Origin: Allopusillimonas ginsengisoli
GTDB taxonomy: Bacteria > Pseudomonadota > Gammaproteobacteria > Burkholderiales > Burkholderiaceae_B
Assembly: GCA_005239165.1 (NCBI GenBank)
Contig: RAPG01000006.1
Span: 214,868-278,867, forward strand
Reading direction: 5' to 3'
Length of the DNA stretch: 64,000 nt
Shown here: piece after piece, positions 16,984-26,014 of the stretch
Layout of the letters: each line of letters opens with the position of its first letter
Position numbering within the stretch: the stretch's first letter is position 1
Notes under the pieces: model-generated
Database searches by the model: none
Seen by the model: only the letters and a program-made list of their open reading frames with translations
What the model was told of the DNA's origin: nothing
Program-made: the position numbers and the translations under genes

Positions 16984-17013
16984 TTTACAATTGATACTGT
17001 TTTGTAGTATCAT
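16984..17013 (+). promoter_or_regulatory. hicAB promoter with palindromic operator
   Basis: TTTACA (16984-16989) and TATCAT (17008-17013) are separated by 18 bases. Inside and overlapping the -10 is the inverted repeat GATACT (16993-16998) / AGTATC (17006-17011) with a 7-base centre, a good candidate for HicB autorepression. The hicA start is only seven bases after the -10, so the mRNA would be nearly leaderless, which fits the lack of a Shine-Dalgarno. Confidence 0.7.
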
Positions 17014-17020
17014 TAATCTC

Positions 17021-17275
17021 ATGAAAGCCAAACATCGGAAAGCTCTGGAGCTGATCTTTTCTAGACCTACCCCTGCCGGCGTTAAATGGAACGATGTCGT
17101 GGGGCTGTTTATGGAGCTTGGCGCTGAAATTACAGAGCGAGAAGGTTCACGTGTTGCCGTGTTCCTTTTTGATCAAGTAAAGGTTATGCATCGCCCTCAT
17201 CCATCCCCAGATATAGACAAAGGCGCTGTAGCCTCCATCCGAAAATGGCTTGAAGAAAACGGAGTCAAACCATGA
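17021..17275 (+). CDS. hicA: HicA-type mRNA interferase toxin
   Basis: An 84-residue protein of the HicA family: KAKHRKALELIFSRPTPAGV, a central EREGSRVAVFLFDQVKVMHR with the catalytic histidine in HRPHP, and the end KGAVASIRKWLEENG. The double-stranded RNA-binding-like fold cleaves translated mRNA. The real start is the ATG at 17021; the longer frame (from 16901) has no support. The stop overlaps the hicB start (ATGA). It is encoded on the strand opposite to the surrounding phage structural genes, a placement common for hicAB in temperate phages. Confidence 0.9.
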   Translation: MKAKHRKALELIFSRPTPAGVKWNDVVGLFMELGAEITEREGSRVAVFLFDQVKVMHRPHPSPDIDKGAVASIRKWLEENGVKP

Positions 17276-17607
17276 AGAACGTAATGACCATTGACGGTCA
17301 ACCGGCCGTCATTACTTTCGACCCAGACATCGAAATGTTTAGGGGCGAATTTGTAGGACTTAACGGCGGGGCCGATTTCTACGCTCCAGATGTCGCTGGA
17401 TTGCGCTGCGAGGGTGAACAGTCCCTTTCTGCGTTTCTTGATGAGTGTGCCAAGCGTGGCATCGAGCCTCGTAAGCGCTTTTCAGGAAAGTTTGTTTTAC
17501 GCGTTTCGCCCGAAGTACACGAAGCAGCCGCTACCGCCGCTGCGGCCAGCGGGGAAAGCTTGAATCAGTGGGTTGCCGACGCCATCCGGGAAGCTGCCCA
17601 TGCGTAG
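17272..17607 (+). CDS. hicB: HicB-type antitoxin
   Basis: A 111-residue antitoxin. The N-terminal part is the partially degraded RNase H-like fold (FDPDIEMFRGEFVGLNGGAD, SLSAFLDECAKRGIEPRKRF), and the C-terminal part is a ribbon-helix-helix type DNA-binding domain (GKFVLRVSPEVHEAAATAAA, SLNQWVADAIREA). It overlaps hicA by four bases and should bind both the toxin and the palindrome upstream of hicA. Both genes look intact, so this may be the only working toxin-antitoxin module in the region. Confidence 0.92.
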   Translation: MKNVMTIDGQPAVITFDPDIEMFRGEFVGLNGGADFYAPDVAGLRCEGEQSLSAFLDECAKRGIEPRKRFSGKFVLRVSPEVHEAAATAAAASGESLNQWVADAIREAAHA

Positions 17608-17632
17608 ATTGGTAGGTAGGATCTTACCCGGG

Positions 17633-17794
17633 CTATACCTCATTCATATATTCCCGATCCAGCGCAAATAGGCAAGCATCCAACTCAAGACGAGTCAACG
17701 TTGAGCCATAGGCACTCACTACCTGATTGATTTCCGCCACTGACAAAGGCAACGCAACCGCGCTGCCTGCACCAGTCAGGTAGCGGCGTGCTCT
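17633..17794 (-). pseudogene. C-terminal remnant of a phage tail-region gene
   Basis: Reading the minus strand from about 17794 to the TAG at 17633-17635 gives about 53 residues without a start codon, including RRYLTGAGSAVALPLSVAEI and LTRLELDACLFALDREYM. The style (SxxEINxxxxxY...R.ELDACLFALDRE) recalls small proteins encoded just before the tape-measure gene in lambda-like phages. It is directly joined to the end of the terminase gene, while about a dozen head and tail genes normally separate the two, so an internal deletion near 17.8 kb is likely. The family assignment is tentative. Confidence 0.6.
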
Positions 17795-17799
17795 ATGGG

Positions 17800-19053
17800 T
17801 TAACGGTTCACAAGGAAATACCCTTGTGCATCATTCGGGTGGTCGTGGCCGGTAGTTTTGTCCGGCTCACCGTTCTTGTCGTAGGCCTGCTGTTCCAACG
17901 CCTCGGTCAAGACTGGGCAGCGGTCGGTGTTGACCTTCCATCGCCGCTCCAGCTTGTCATTCAGGATCATGGCGTTTACCGCGTTGACGCGATCCCGCAC
18001 CACTGGATTGCGCGTATTGACCCGGATCACAAAGCCGTTTTGTTTGAGGATCGACAGGTCAGACTCGCTGGCATTCTTGCTGCTGGTGTTCTGGCCACTG
18101 GCATCGGGATAGATGATGACCTCGTGGCCCTTGTCCTTAAATCGCTCCTTGAGCATCCTTGCCATGGTTGGCGTATCGCGAACCTGGGTTAGTTCTGCCA
18201 CCGTGGTCGGCAGGTCTTCACGGATAACGTTAATCGTGGCCGTCATATTCAGAACGTTAAAGTCCAAACCAACATGAAGCGGCTCGCTCTCCGCCTCGAC
18301 CGCACCCGAATGGTTCAAGCGCCGGTCGAAGTTCGGATAGACACTACCGCTGGCCAAGTTCACAAACAAGCCGCGCAGGTAAGCATCAATCAACTGCGGA
18401 GGGTAGGACTCCCGCAGCGAGTCGATATAGTCTTCTGGGAGGTTTGCTTCGTTGTCGTACGTACTGGCATGGATGAGGCCGTACATCTGCCGCAGGGCTG
18501 GCTTATCACGCAGCTGCTTAACGAACTGCTGGTAGACGAACTTAAAACCCTCGGGCGTTGTCGTAACATCAATGCCGTTGCGCAGGCCGTCCAGCTTGTA
18601 GCGCATCCGGGCCATGATCTTGCGCCAGGCCATCGCGGCCTTGTCAGCCTTCATCACGTCCAGCTCGTCGATCAGCGCCTTGCCGACCTTAAAGCCTACG
18701 ATCTCGCCCGGCTTCTCCATGGATCGGCACAGAATCGTGCTTCGGTATTGGCGACCAGCGTAGAGATGGATCTCCTTGTTGGTTTCGTGGATCTTGGTGC
18801 GTAGCCCCCAGTCGAAGGCAACTTCCTCAATCGTGGGATAGAAAATGTCCCGGATCTGCGGGTATGTCGGCGCGAAATACCCAGCGTTGACCTTTGGCCC
18901 CTCCCAGGCATGCTGACATAGCGCCCCGCCTCCGACCCAAGTCTTTCCCGACCCAAAACCCGCGACAACAGCCCGAAACTTATGCGGCAGGGCCAGGAAC
19001 TGTGCCTGCGGTCTGTTCAATGTCGGGTTTATCGTCGTCACGGATTCGCGCAT
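17800..19053 (-). CDS. Phage terminase large subunit
   Basis: A 417-residue DNA-packaging motor protein. The N-terminal ATPase has Walker A GFGSGKT (near residue 34) and Walker B-like GKALIDELDV. The C-terminal RNase H-like nuclease has HVGLDFNVLNMT (catalytic Asp) and IIYPDASGQN, and ends in HDHPNDAQGY. The start ATG at 19053 overlaps the small-subunit gene by 74 bp, so a later start is possible. The protein stops at NR-TAA just where homologues often continue with a short basic/proline tail. In-frame sequence past the stop reads PIEHAAT, so a slight C-terminal truncation cannot be excluded. It is followed directly by an unrelated phage gene remnant, marking a deletion. Confidence 0.88.
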   Translation of the reverse strand: MRESVTTINPTLNRPQAQFLALPHKFRAVVAGFGSGKTWVGGGALCQHAWEGPKVNAGYFAPTYPQIRDIFYPTIEEVAFDWGLRTKIHETNKEIHLYAGRQYRSTILCRSMEKPGEIVGFKVGKALIDELDVMKADKAAMAWRKIMARMRYKLDGLRNGIDVTTTPEGFKFVYQQFVKQLRDKPALRQMYGLIHASTYDNEANLPEDYIDSLRESYPPQLIDAYLRGLFVNLASGSVYPNFDRRLNHSGAVEAESEPLHVGLDFNVLNMTATINVIREDLPTTVAELTQVRDTPTMARMLKERFKDKGHEVIIYPDASGQNTSSKNASESDLSILKQNGFVIRVNTRNPVVRDRVNAVNAMILNDKLERRWKVNTDRCPVLTEALEQQAYDKNGEPDKTTGHDHPNDAQGYFLVNR

Positions 19054-19474
19054 CTTTGATGCTGATTTGTACCTTGACCGGTGTCACGTTGCCCTCCTCG
19101 TCGGCAGGCTCTGGCTTGTCGCGCCACAAGTCGGGTCGACGATTCTTGAGCCAGAAAATCATTGAGGTTGGGTCAGGCGGGTAATGCTTGGTAATAGGCG
19201 TGATAGTTACGACGCCCTGGTAGTTGCTGATATGCACATCAGGATGGCTGTAACCGATGGCACGCTGGAAGAGCCTATCGGCAACCTCTACATCTGCCAG
19301 TTGTTTGCCAGCCTTTAGGGACTGTAAAAACGGCGGGTGAGCAGCCTTCCAGTTATTGATGGTCTTTTCAGTAACCCCAAAGAATTCAGCAAGTTCTTTG
19401 TCCGTAGCGCCCAGACGGCAGAGCTTTACTGCCTGGTCTGCGAACTCGGCTTTGTATCGTGAAGGTCTCGCCAT
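18980..19474 (-). CDS. Phage terminase small subunit-like DNA-binding protein
   Basis: A 164-residue protein with an N-terminal helix-turn-helix (RLGATDKELAEFFGVTEKTI NNW, split at the turn). It continues with FLQSLKAGKQLADVEVADRL, NYQGVVTITPITKHYPPDPT and FWLKNRRPDLWRDKPEPA, typical for small terminase subunits of the type that recognise pac or cos sites. It precedes and overlaps the large subunit gene, the standard order. No portal gene follows, so packaging functions are incomplete. Confidence 0.87.
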   Translation of the reverse strand: MARPSRYKAEFADQAVKLCRLGATDKELAEFFGVTEKTINNWKAAHPPFLQSLKAGKQLADVEVADRLFQRAIGYSHPDVHISNYQGVVTITPITKHYPPDPTSMIFWLKNRRPDLWRDKPEPADEEGNVTPVKVQISIKDARIRDDDKPDIEQTAGTVPGPAA

Positions 19475-19564
19475 AATGCGCCCTCTTGACGCCTATGGTG
19501 TACTCCTATGGATATGCAATAAAAAAACCGCCAATAGGGCGGCAGAGCCTAGGCGACGGTGGTA

Positions 19565-20035
19565 TCAGGCTTTTGGCACTTGTGCGAAGGCATAAAGGAT
19601 AGACATACCCAGTGCGAACAGAGAGTTATCACGGCGAGATCCAAGCTGGTGTCCAAGAAAAATTTGCAGTCGGTCTTCGCCATCACCGACGTAAGGAACC
19701 CCAGACGCGGGAACAGTCACCCCTAGCGCTGGCTTCCATACAATTTTCTCGTGGACGTCTATGTCTTCACGCTCCGCAACCAAATGACCGCAAAGAGCAT
19801 CTTTGACAATCCAGCCGAAGGCGAACCTGCCAGCCCCAAACGGTGTGTAAATCCGTCCGAAAGCCGAATTATGCCTCTCGGTAAAGCTTGCTCCTATTTC
19901 GGCTGGAACTTTGCCGTCAGCAAAAACGCTACTGAGACCACTTACGATCTGAGTCATCCGGTCGATTATGCCCTCAGCCTCTATCTTGGCTTGGTGTAAC
20001 TTGCGCCATTCATGTTCCGGTACATGTTCCAGCAT
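19565..20035 (-). CDS. Hypothetical prophage protein
   Basis: A 156-residue protein (start MLEHVPEHEWRKLHQAKIEA). It is soluble with a C-terminal hydrophobic stretch (DNSLFALGMSILYAFAQV). No family recognised. It lies upstream of the small terminase gene on the same strand, 90 bp away, where phages often carry unknown early or lysogeny-conversion genes. Confidence 0.6.
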   Translation of the reverse strand: MLEHVPEHEWRKLHQAKIEAEGIIDRMTQIVSGLSSVFADGKVPAEIGASFTERHNSAFGRIYTPFGAGRFAFGWIVKDALCGHLVAEREDIDVHEKIVWKPALGVTVPASGVPYVGDGEDRLQIFLGHQLGSRRDNSLFALGMSILYAFAQVPKA

Positions 20036-20120
20036 ATCCGCCCCCTATGTAATAAGAAGCTACAGTATGCCTTACCGCTCACGCTTGAGCGAATCCCACA
20101 TAGCGCGAGTCAGGCTGAAA

Positions 20121-20309
20121 TCAGCCATCATTATTCGGTTTAGTCATGCACTGTAATTTGCTCACAAGAGCGCTACAAGCATCTGCCGTATAGGGTCGAT
20201 CCTTATCAGTTAGTGAGCCACGGAGCGTCACAGCATCAGCAATTACAGCAACAGGCAGCGAAACGACGCTGGCAGCAGCTTTCAGGGTTGACTCTATAAA
20301 ACCGAACAT
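20121..20309 (-). CDS. Small phage protein, hypothetical
   Basis: A 62-residue protein beginning MFGFIESTLKAAASVVSLPV followed by VIADAVTLRGSLTDKD. The ATG at 20309 has GGAG at about -8; the longer frame adds four residues. Small proteins of this style occur in temperate phages of betaproteobacteria and may associate with the membrane through the N-terminal amphipathic segment. The function is unknown. Confidence 0.6.
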   Translation of the reverse strand: MFGFIESTLKAAASVVSLPVAVIADAVTLRGSLTDKDRPYTADACSALVSKLQCMTKPNNDG

Positions 20310-20396
20310 AGTGAACTCCAATATCCAATGCTGACCGCATTTAGAAACAAAATGTTATTGTTGCACGCATAACTCATTGACTTGGAATAATAAATT

Positions 20397-21708
20397 ATGG
20401 CGAAAACGCTAAATGAAATCAGCGATCGACTGAAAAAAATAATTAAAGTAATTCCTGAACACGTCACATATGAAAACCGGCAGGCATACAACACGGCAAC
20501 TGGAGTATGCCTGCAGTCGACCGGGCGGATCTCATCAACGAAGCCCAATCGATTCTTTCGCTGATCATTGACCGCGAAGGCGAGTTCGATCCTGAAGACG
20601 CAGATATGCTGGAGACCGTCGATGATCGCCTGGATTTTCTGTTGCGACATACGATCCCGCAGCTCGCGTCCCAGCCGCCATCTATACCTACGTACCTACT
20701 AACGCTTCAATACGTCCGGCAGCGCCTGTTGCGGGCACTCCCGCCGCCCGATACAGAAGATCTCTCAAAGCAGATAACAAGGGCAAAGAAACGAGCTCGC
20801 TCAATGGAGGCGAGGCTCAACGATATTGAGCCTAGAGCAGAACATCTGGAGTCGATGCTGAAACGCATTGAGGACGCCAACGAGGCTGCAGATCAATTGC
20901 CGGCCGATCTTGAGTCGCTTATTGAGGCACGGCAAATAATCACTACGGTTGCAGACAAAGCATCTGCCGACGGAGCTACGATTACGGCCACGCTAGCGTC
21001 AATTAAAGAACAAGAAGTCAATCTTCTCCGCATTGACAGGAGCGCAACTGCAATCTTGGAAAGATGTGAAACAGCCTATGCGTCATCAACGAGCGTTGGC
21101 CTAGCGGCGGCATTTTCAGAGCGCTCAAAATCTTTGAATTCGTCAATTTATTTCTGGGTTGGCGGGCTGGTGATCTCTCTCATCACTGGCGGAATTTTTG
21201 GGTCAATCCAGCTTCATAAGATCTCATCTATTGTCGCCGATCCGAACGCGTCAGCTTGGCATCTCGTCTTTAACTTATTTCTATCCGTATTCTCAGTCGG
21301 AGCGCCAATTTGGTTTGCTTGGCTCGCGACTAAACAAATTGGCCAGAGATTCAAGTTATCGGAAGACTATGCTTTCAAAGCCTCCATTTCTCGTGCCTAT
21401 GAAGGTTATCGCCGTGAAGCAGCCCGAATAGACGATGCTACCGAAGGTTCCAACATGGAAGCGCAACTCCTTCAGTCCGCGCTGACAAGGCTTGACGAGC
21501 TGCCGCTACGATTAGTAGAGGTGCCAACTCATGGAAGCCCGTGGTCAGAGATGCTTGCGTCCGATGCGGTGCGCGAGGCAGTTAAAACTATTCCCGGGTT
21601 TGCGCACCAAGTCAGGGGCTTTGCAGAAGACAGTATCGCCAAGTATAGAGGAGGCAAAAAAACAGGCCCAGTAAACAGCCGGTGCCCGAGGACACAGCCA
21701 TCGATTAG
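20397..21708 (+). CDS. Coiled-coil, two-TM protein of unknown function, probably frameshifted at both ends
   Basis: The uninterrupted frame runs 20507-21784 (425 codons). Its central part is clearly coding: an acidic N-terminal domain, a coiled coil (about 85-130), and two membrane segments at roughly 214-236 (IYFWVGGLVISLITGGIFGS) and 250-273. A conserved-looking cytoplasmic segment, FKASISRAYEGYRREAARID, follows. The ends look wrong. An upstream frame from ATG 20397 encodes MAKTLNEISDRLKKIIKVIP and joins if one base is added between 20474 and 20557. The annotated ATG at 20507 has GGAG too close. At the A7 run 21656-21662, adding one A changes the odd basic tail into KKNRPSKQPVPEDTAID with a stop at 21708. 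Membrane-plus-coiled-coil proteins in prophages can be superinfection or defence factors, but no evidence here shows that. Confidence 0.68.
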
Positions 21709-21787
21709 CACTCGTCTGAAACGCAAAAGGCCGCTCAATTTCTCGATGGATTTCTATAGGCGCACAGAACCTGCCCCACAATAGCGC

Positions 21788-22090
21788 CTAAGAAAGGCCA
21801 CAACATTGCTTATCTTTTTTGAACCAGCCGCGCCCGGGCCGATAGAAATACGGATCCATCGCCTTGTTACGGATCGCTTTATGTCGCGCCTGGCGCCATG
21901 AGCGGGCCTCGATAGCAGCCAGTACGTTGTCGTGCGGGCCGTGACCCAGAATCGCTCTGCTCTCTTGCTCGTACAAAATGATGATCACGTTAGCCGTCGT
22001 TTTTTGGCCAGTATGACCAGCCTCCACGTACGCAGCCGTTCCAGCCCTCTGATTGGGCAAAACCGAAGTCCTGTTCAATGCATGCGTCAC
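21788..22090 (-). CDS. Hypothetical prophage protein, weak start
   Basis: A 100-codon frame with a GTG at 22090 and no Shine-Dalgarno. The C-terminal half looks protein-like (HDNVLAAIEARSWRQARHKA, then DPYFYRPGRGWFKKD). It is convergent with the coiled-coil membrane gene. Real start and function unknown. Confidence 0.42.
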   Translation of the reverse strand: MTHALNRTSVLPNQRAGTAAYVEAGHTGQKTTANVIIILYEQESRAILGHGPHDNVLAAIEARSWRQARHKAIRNKAMDPYFYRPGRGWFKKDKQCCGLS

Positions 22091-22424
22091 CAGACATAAC
22101 TACCATTCATAGTGAGCGGCCCGCCATTATGCCGCTTTGCGTTGTGGGTATATATTCCCGTTTTTATCTACAACCCTGCCGTCAATGCTGTCGTGAAATG
22201 CGCCCTAATGCTCGCACAGGCCCTCAATACTGCTTTCCAGCTTCGCCTGCTTGGCGCGCAGCACTGCAAGCTCGATATCCACCTCGGATTCAATACCGCA
22301 CAGAATAGGCCGCAGTAGAAATGCGAGGATGCGGGTGGGGCCGCGATAGGTTAGATTAATCCTAACTTTATGCCTTGAAACACCTGTTAACATTTAGCGC
22401 TCAACCTCATCACAGGAGAGCAAC
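22091..22424. other. Stretch without a confident gene
   Basis: About 330 bp between divergent frames. A 62-codon minus-strand frame (22205-22393) has a helical end but no Shine-Dalgarno. AT-rich sequence before 22400 probably holds the promoter of the gene at 22425. No repeats seen. Confidence 0.4.
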
Positions 22425-22739
22425 TTGGCAACCACTTTCAGCATGGCATACGACAACGACCCAGAAGGGTTTCAGAAACGGGTAGAGGCACAACTGCACG
22501 CTCAATCCATTGCGATAGCCGCTGCGCTAGCCCTAGCGGCTAAACATGACATCCATAAGGAGGTCTCGCTTGGCCACCAGCAAAGCCGCATCAGCGAGGT
22601 CGATTCCAAAGATAGGCTGCTCCCTATCAATGACAGAGACAAGCTCTACGCAATGCAGCACTTGAGCGACATATTTGCAGAAGCAAGAAAAATACTGGCT
22701 GTCGAATTCCCGTCTGATAACACAAAGCCATCCAGCTAA
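22425..22739 (+). CDS. Hypothetical prophage protein, TTG start
   Basis: A 104-residue protein starting at TTG 22425, with AGGAGA at about -8 supporting that start. The N-terminal half is Ala-rich and helical (QLHAQSIAIAAALALAAKHD), and the C-terminal half is charged (SDIFAEARKILAVEF). No family recognised. It lies in the putative early region of the prophage. Confidence 0.6.
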   Translation: MATTFSMAYDNDPEGFQKRVEAQLHAQSIAIAAALALAAKHDIHKEVSLGHQQSRISEVDSKDRLLPINDRDKLYAMQHLSDIFAEARKILAVEFPSDNTKPSS

Positions 22740-22766
22740 TCAACCCACCTATTAGGAGGGAAAACA

Positions 22767-22794
22767 AAGCGGCCCATCGTGGGACAGGCCGCTT
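22767..22794. terminator. Perfect 8 bp hairpin without T-tract
   Basis: AAGCGGCC (22767-22774) and GGCCGCTT (22787-22794) with a 12-base loop, 27 bp after the stop of the preceding gene. No T-run follows on the plus strand, so it may be a weak terminator or an RNA-stabilising stem. Confidence 0.4.
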
Positions 22795-22878
22795 GCAAGG
22801 CACAACGAGGAGGAGACAACGGGTATCGGATAATGGTATGTTGCAGATTAATACAACGACATTCCGATGGAGATATAC

Positions 22879-23124
22879 ATGAGCGAAATAAACGAAATTC
22901 TTGATGATTCTCGGCAAAGCGCAGGGTCTATCACCGTGGACGATAAGGAACAGGAGTACCACATCGTTGGCTATAAAAATGTTCTTGTGCAGGTTCCTTG
23001 TGCCGATTTGATTGGCGCAGAGCGTCGATGTGCCGCTCTTGAGCGTTTGATACGTAAAGATGTGCCTGGAGATACTATCCTCGCCTTCATCGATCGTGCT
23101 AAGCATGATGGGCGTTGGATTTAA
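22879..23124 (+). CDS. Small hypothetical prophage protein
   Basis: An 81-residue soluble protein (MSEINEILDDSRQSAGSITV ... LIGAERRCAALERLIRKD). The ATG at 22879 is preferred over the one four codons earlier because GGAGAT lies six bases upstream of it. The sequence suggests an alpha/beta protein; no family is recognised. Confidence 0.62.
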   Translation: MSEINEILDDSRQSAGSITVDDKEQEYHIVGYKNVLVQVPCADLIGAERRCAALERLIRKDVPGDTILAFIDRAKHDGRWI

Positions 23125-23169
23125 GGCTTAGGAGTACAAAAGCCCCGCACATGGTGAGGCTTCAAAAAC

Positions 23170-23460
23170 TCAAGGCGCAATCGCCCGCAGGTATTGTCGA
23201 GGTTTTTGAAATGCTTGGCTAGCATCTGATGTTATGGTTTTCCACCAATATTCCGCATAGCTGCCATTCTTCCCTTCTGGCCGAGCAATACAGACTTGAC
23301 CGCTTTCCTCAGCACACAAAGCACGCCAGACTCCTGTGCGGGCAACGGCCAGTTGGCGCTGCATCGCTCGCGGTGCCACATGATTCAGAATCTGCCGCAT
23401 CTTGAACCGCCGACCTGGATACGCAGCCAGCAGATCAATCACGTCACTTGCATACTTCAA
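23170..23460 (-). CDS. Hypothetical phage protein, possible winged-helix
   Basis: A 96-residue protein from TTG 23460 with GGAGG well placed upstream. MKYASDVIDLLAAYPGRRFK and RQILNHVAPRAMQRQLAVAR followed by GVWRALCAEE look like a helix-turn-helix type fold; it ends with EYWWKTITSDASQAF. The start overlaps the stop of the preceding gene (TTGA), so the two form an operon. A DNA-binding role is a guess from sequence style. Confidence 0.58.
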   Translation of the reverse strand: MKYASDVIDLLAAYPGRRFKMRQILNHVAPRAMQRQLAVARTGVWRALCAEESGQVCIARPEGKNGSYAEYWWKTITSDASQAFQKPRQYLRAIAP

Positions 23461-23666
23461 AGCAGCCTCCTACTCACCGCATCTTTGAACAACCCCAAGT
23501 AAAGCTTGTAATGGTGATCGGACAGCCATACGCCCGTCACCCTCCCTATCCAGCGCCTAGCTGCCTCTCGACGTTCGCGAGCCGGAAGGTCGGCGAACTT
23601 GGCGTTCTTCTGCGGATACTCGGCGGTAATCACCATACTTTCATGGTGCGGCAGCGCCCGGTGCAT
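23457..23666 (-). CDS. Hypothetical phage protein
   Basis: A 69-residue basic protein (LPARERREAARRWIGRVTGV, then WLSDHHYKLYLGLFKD) coupled to the next gene by a four-base overlap. The start may be the ATG at 23666 or the one at 23636. It is the prophage gene closest to the tRNA-Lys attachment side. Function unknown. Confidence 0.55.
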   Translation of the reverse strand: MHRALPHHESMVITAEYPQKNAKFADLPARERREAARRWIGRVTGVWLSDHHYKLYLGLFKDAVSRRLL

Positions 23667-23725
23667 GGCGTTTACCGACTCGCTCAGAGCTGCACTTGAG
23701 AGGATAGGTCAAAAAAATCCCCACC

Positions 23726-23767
23726 AAAATAAAATGCGGGCTGCGTAAAAACTACGCAAACCCGCAT
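23726..23767 (-). terminator. Terminator of the tRNA-Lys transcript
   Basis: Read on the minus strand, ATGCGGG (23767-23761) and CCCGCAT (23740-23734) enclose an inner GCGTAG/ACGC hairpin and are followed by TTTATTTT. It begins eight bases after the tRNA 3' end. Confidence 0.8.
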
Positions 23768-23774
23768 GAATACT

Positions 23775-23850
23775 TGGTGGGCTGTGGGCGGCTCGAACGC
23801 CCGACCTACGGATTAAGAGTCCGCTGCTCTACCAACTGAGCTAACAGCCC
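23775..23850 (-). tRNA. tRNA-Lys (anticodon CUU)
   Basis: A complete 76-base tRNA including encoded CCA. The acceptor GGGCTGT (23850-23844) pairs with ACAGCCC before ACCA. D-arm TAGCTCAGTTGGTAGAGC, anticodon arm GCGGA-CTCTTAA-TCCGT with anticodon CTT at the centre, and T-arm GTTCGAGCC are all standard. Its 3' end points toward the prophage remnant (lower coordinates), as expected for a phage integrated in the 3' part of a tRNA gene, although I found no second copy of the 3' end as an att site. Confidence 0.95.
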
Positions 23851-23923
23851 CGCGCTGCCAAGAAAAACAGTTTAGCGCGAAAATCCAGCCCACCTCGTAA
23901 AAAAATCTGCTTTCTTTTCGTGA

Positions 23924-24376
23924 TTAATCTTTATTGCGATAGCTATCGTGACAGGCTTTGCAGCTCTTACCCACAGCGCCAAACGCCACCCGGAAAGCGT
24001 CAAAATCGCCTGCTTCGGCAGCAGCATCCAGTTTGGTTACAGCCTGTTTGAAGTCATCTTGCTTCTGTTTGAAACCCTCGGCGTCACTCCAGATGTTGGA
24101 TTTGGCCTCGCCACCTTCGGTACCTGGTCCATAGGCAACCCATGGCAAGGCGGCAATGGTACTGAAAATGGCGACGTTTGCACGAATGGCCTCTGCATCA
24201 AACGGTGCCTCCTTCTTTGCCACTGGGGCCATCCGTCCAAAATGCGAGCCCATCAACGTCATGGCTGCCTCACGGTAATCGATAGCCGCGTCAGCGTCTT
24301 TAAACTGCGCACTGGCCGTTGAACACCCCAGACCAACAACGGTTGCAATCGCAAACAGAGCAATGGATTTCTTCAT
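23924..24376 (-). CDS. Cytochrome c' (class II c-type cytochrome)
   Basis: A 150-residue periplasmic protein with a signal peptide (KKSIALFAIATVVGLGCSTA, cleaved near ASA|QFK) and the four-helix cytochrome c' fold. The heme attachment site CKACHDSYR is at the C-terminus, as in the whole family. The N-terminal mature helix (DAAIDYREAAMTLMGSHFGR) contains the methionine/phenylalanine face seen near the heme. Cytochromes c' bind NO and CO and are thought to protect against nitrosative stress. The ATG at 24376 has GAGG at about -8; the longer frame adds four residues. It is followed by the tRNA gene and preceded by purB, without evident operon. Confidence 0.92.
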   Translation of the reverse strand: MKKSIALFAIATVVGLGCSTASAQFKDADAAIDYREAAMTLMGSHFGRMAPVAKKEAPFDAEAIRANVAIFSTIAALPWVAYGPGTEGGEAKSNIWSDAEGFKQKQDDFKQAVTKLDAAAEAGDFDAFRVAFGAVGKSCKACHDSYRNKD

Positions 24377-24454
24377 GGCTAACCTCAAAATACAATCAAC
24401 AAATCGAAATCGGCAAACGTATATCTTGCGTTTGCCGACACCTTCTGTGAAACC

Positions 24455-25912
<1,458 letters not shown>

Positions 25913-26014
25913 TCAGATGCTGGGCCCAAGTGTTAGCTGTTTGTCCCGCCCCAGCACAAGAATCATCACGGTATCCTGCTATACTTTTCTGGCCTGCAAC
26001 TTCCTGCCACCCTC

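Noticed and set aside
22205..22393. 62-codon minus-strand frame with a helical C-terminus
   Set aside because: No ribosome binding site and unremarkable composition; listed only as part of the non-coding stretch.
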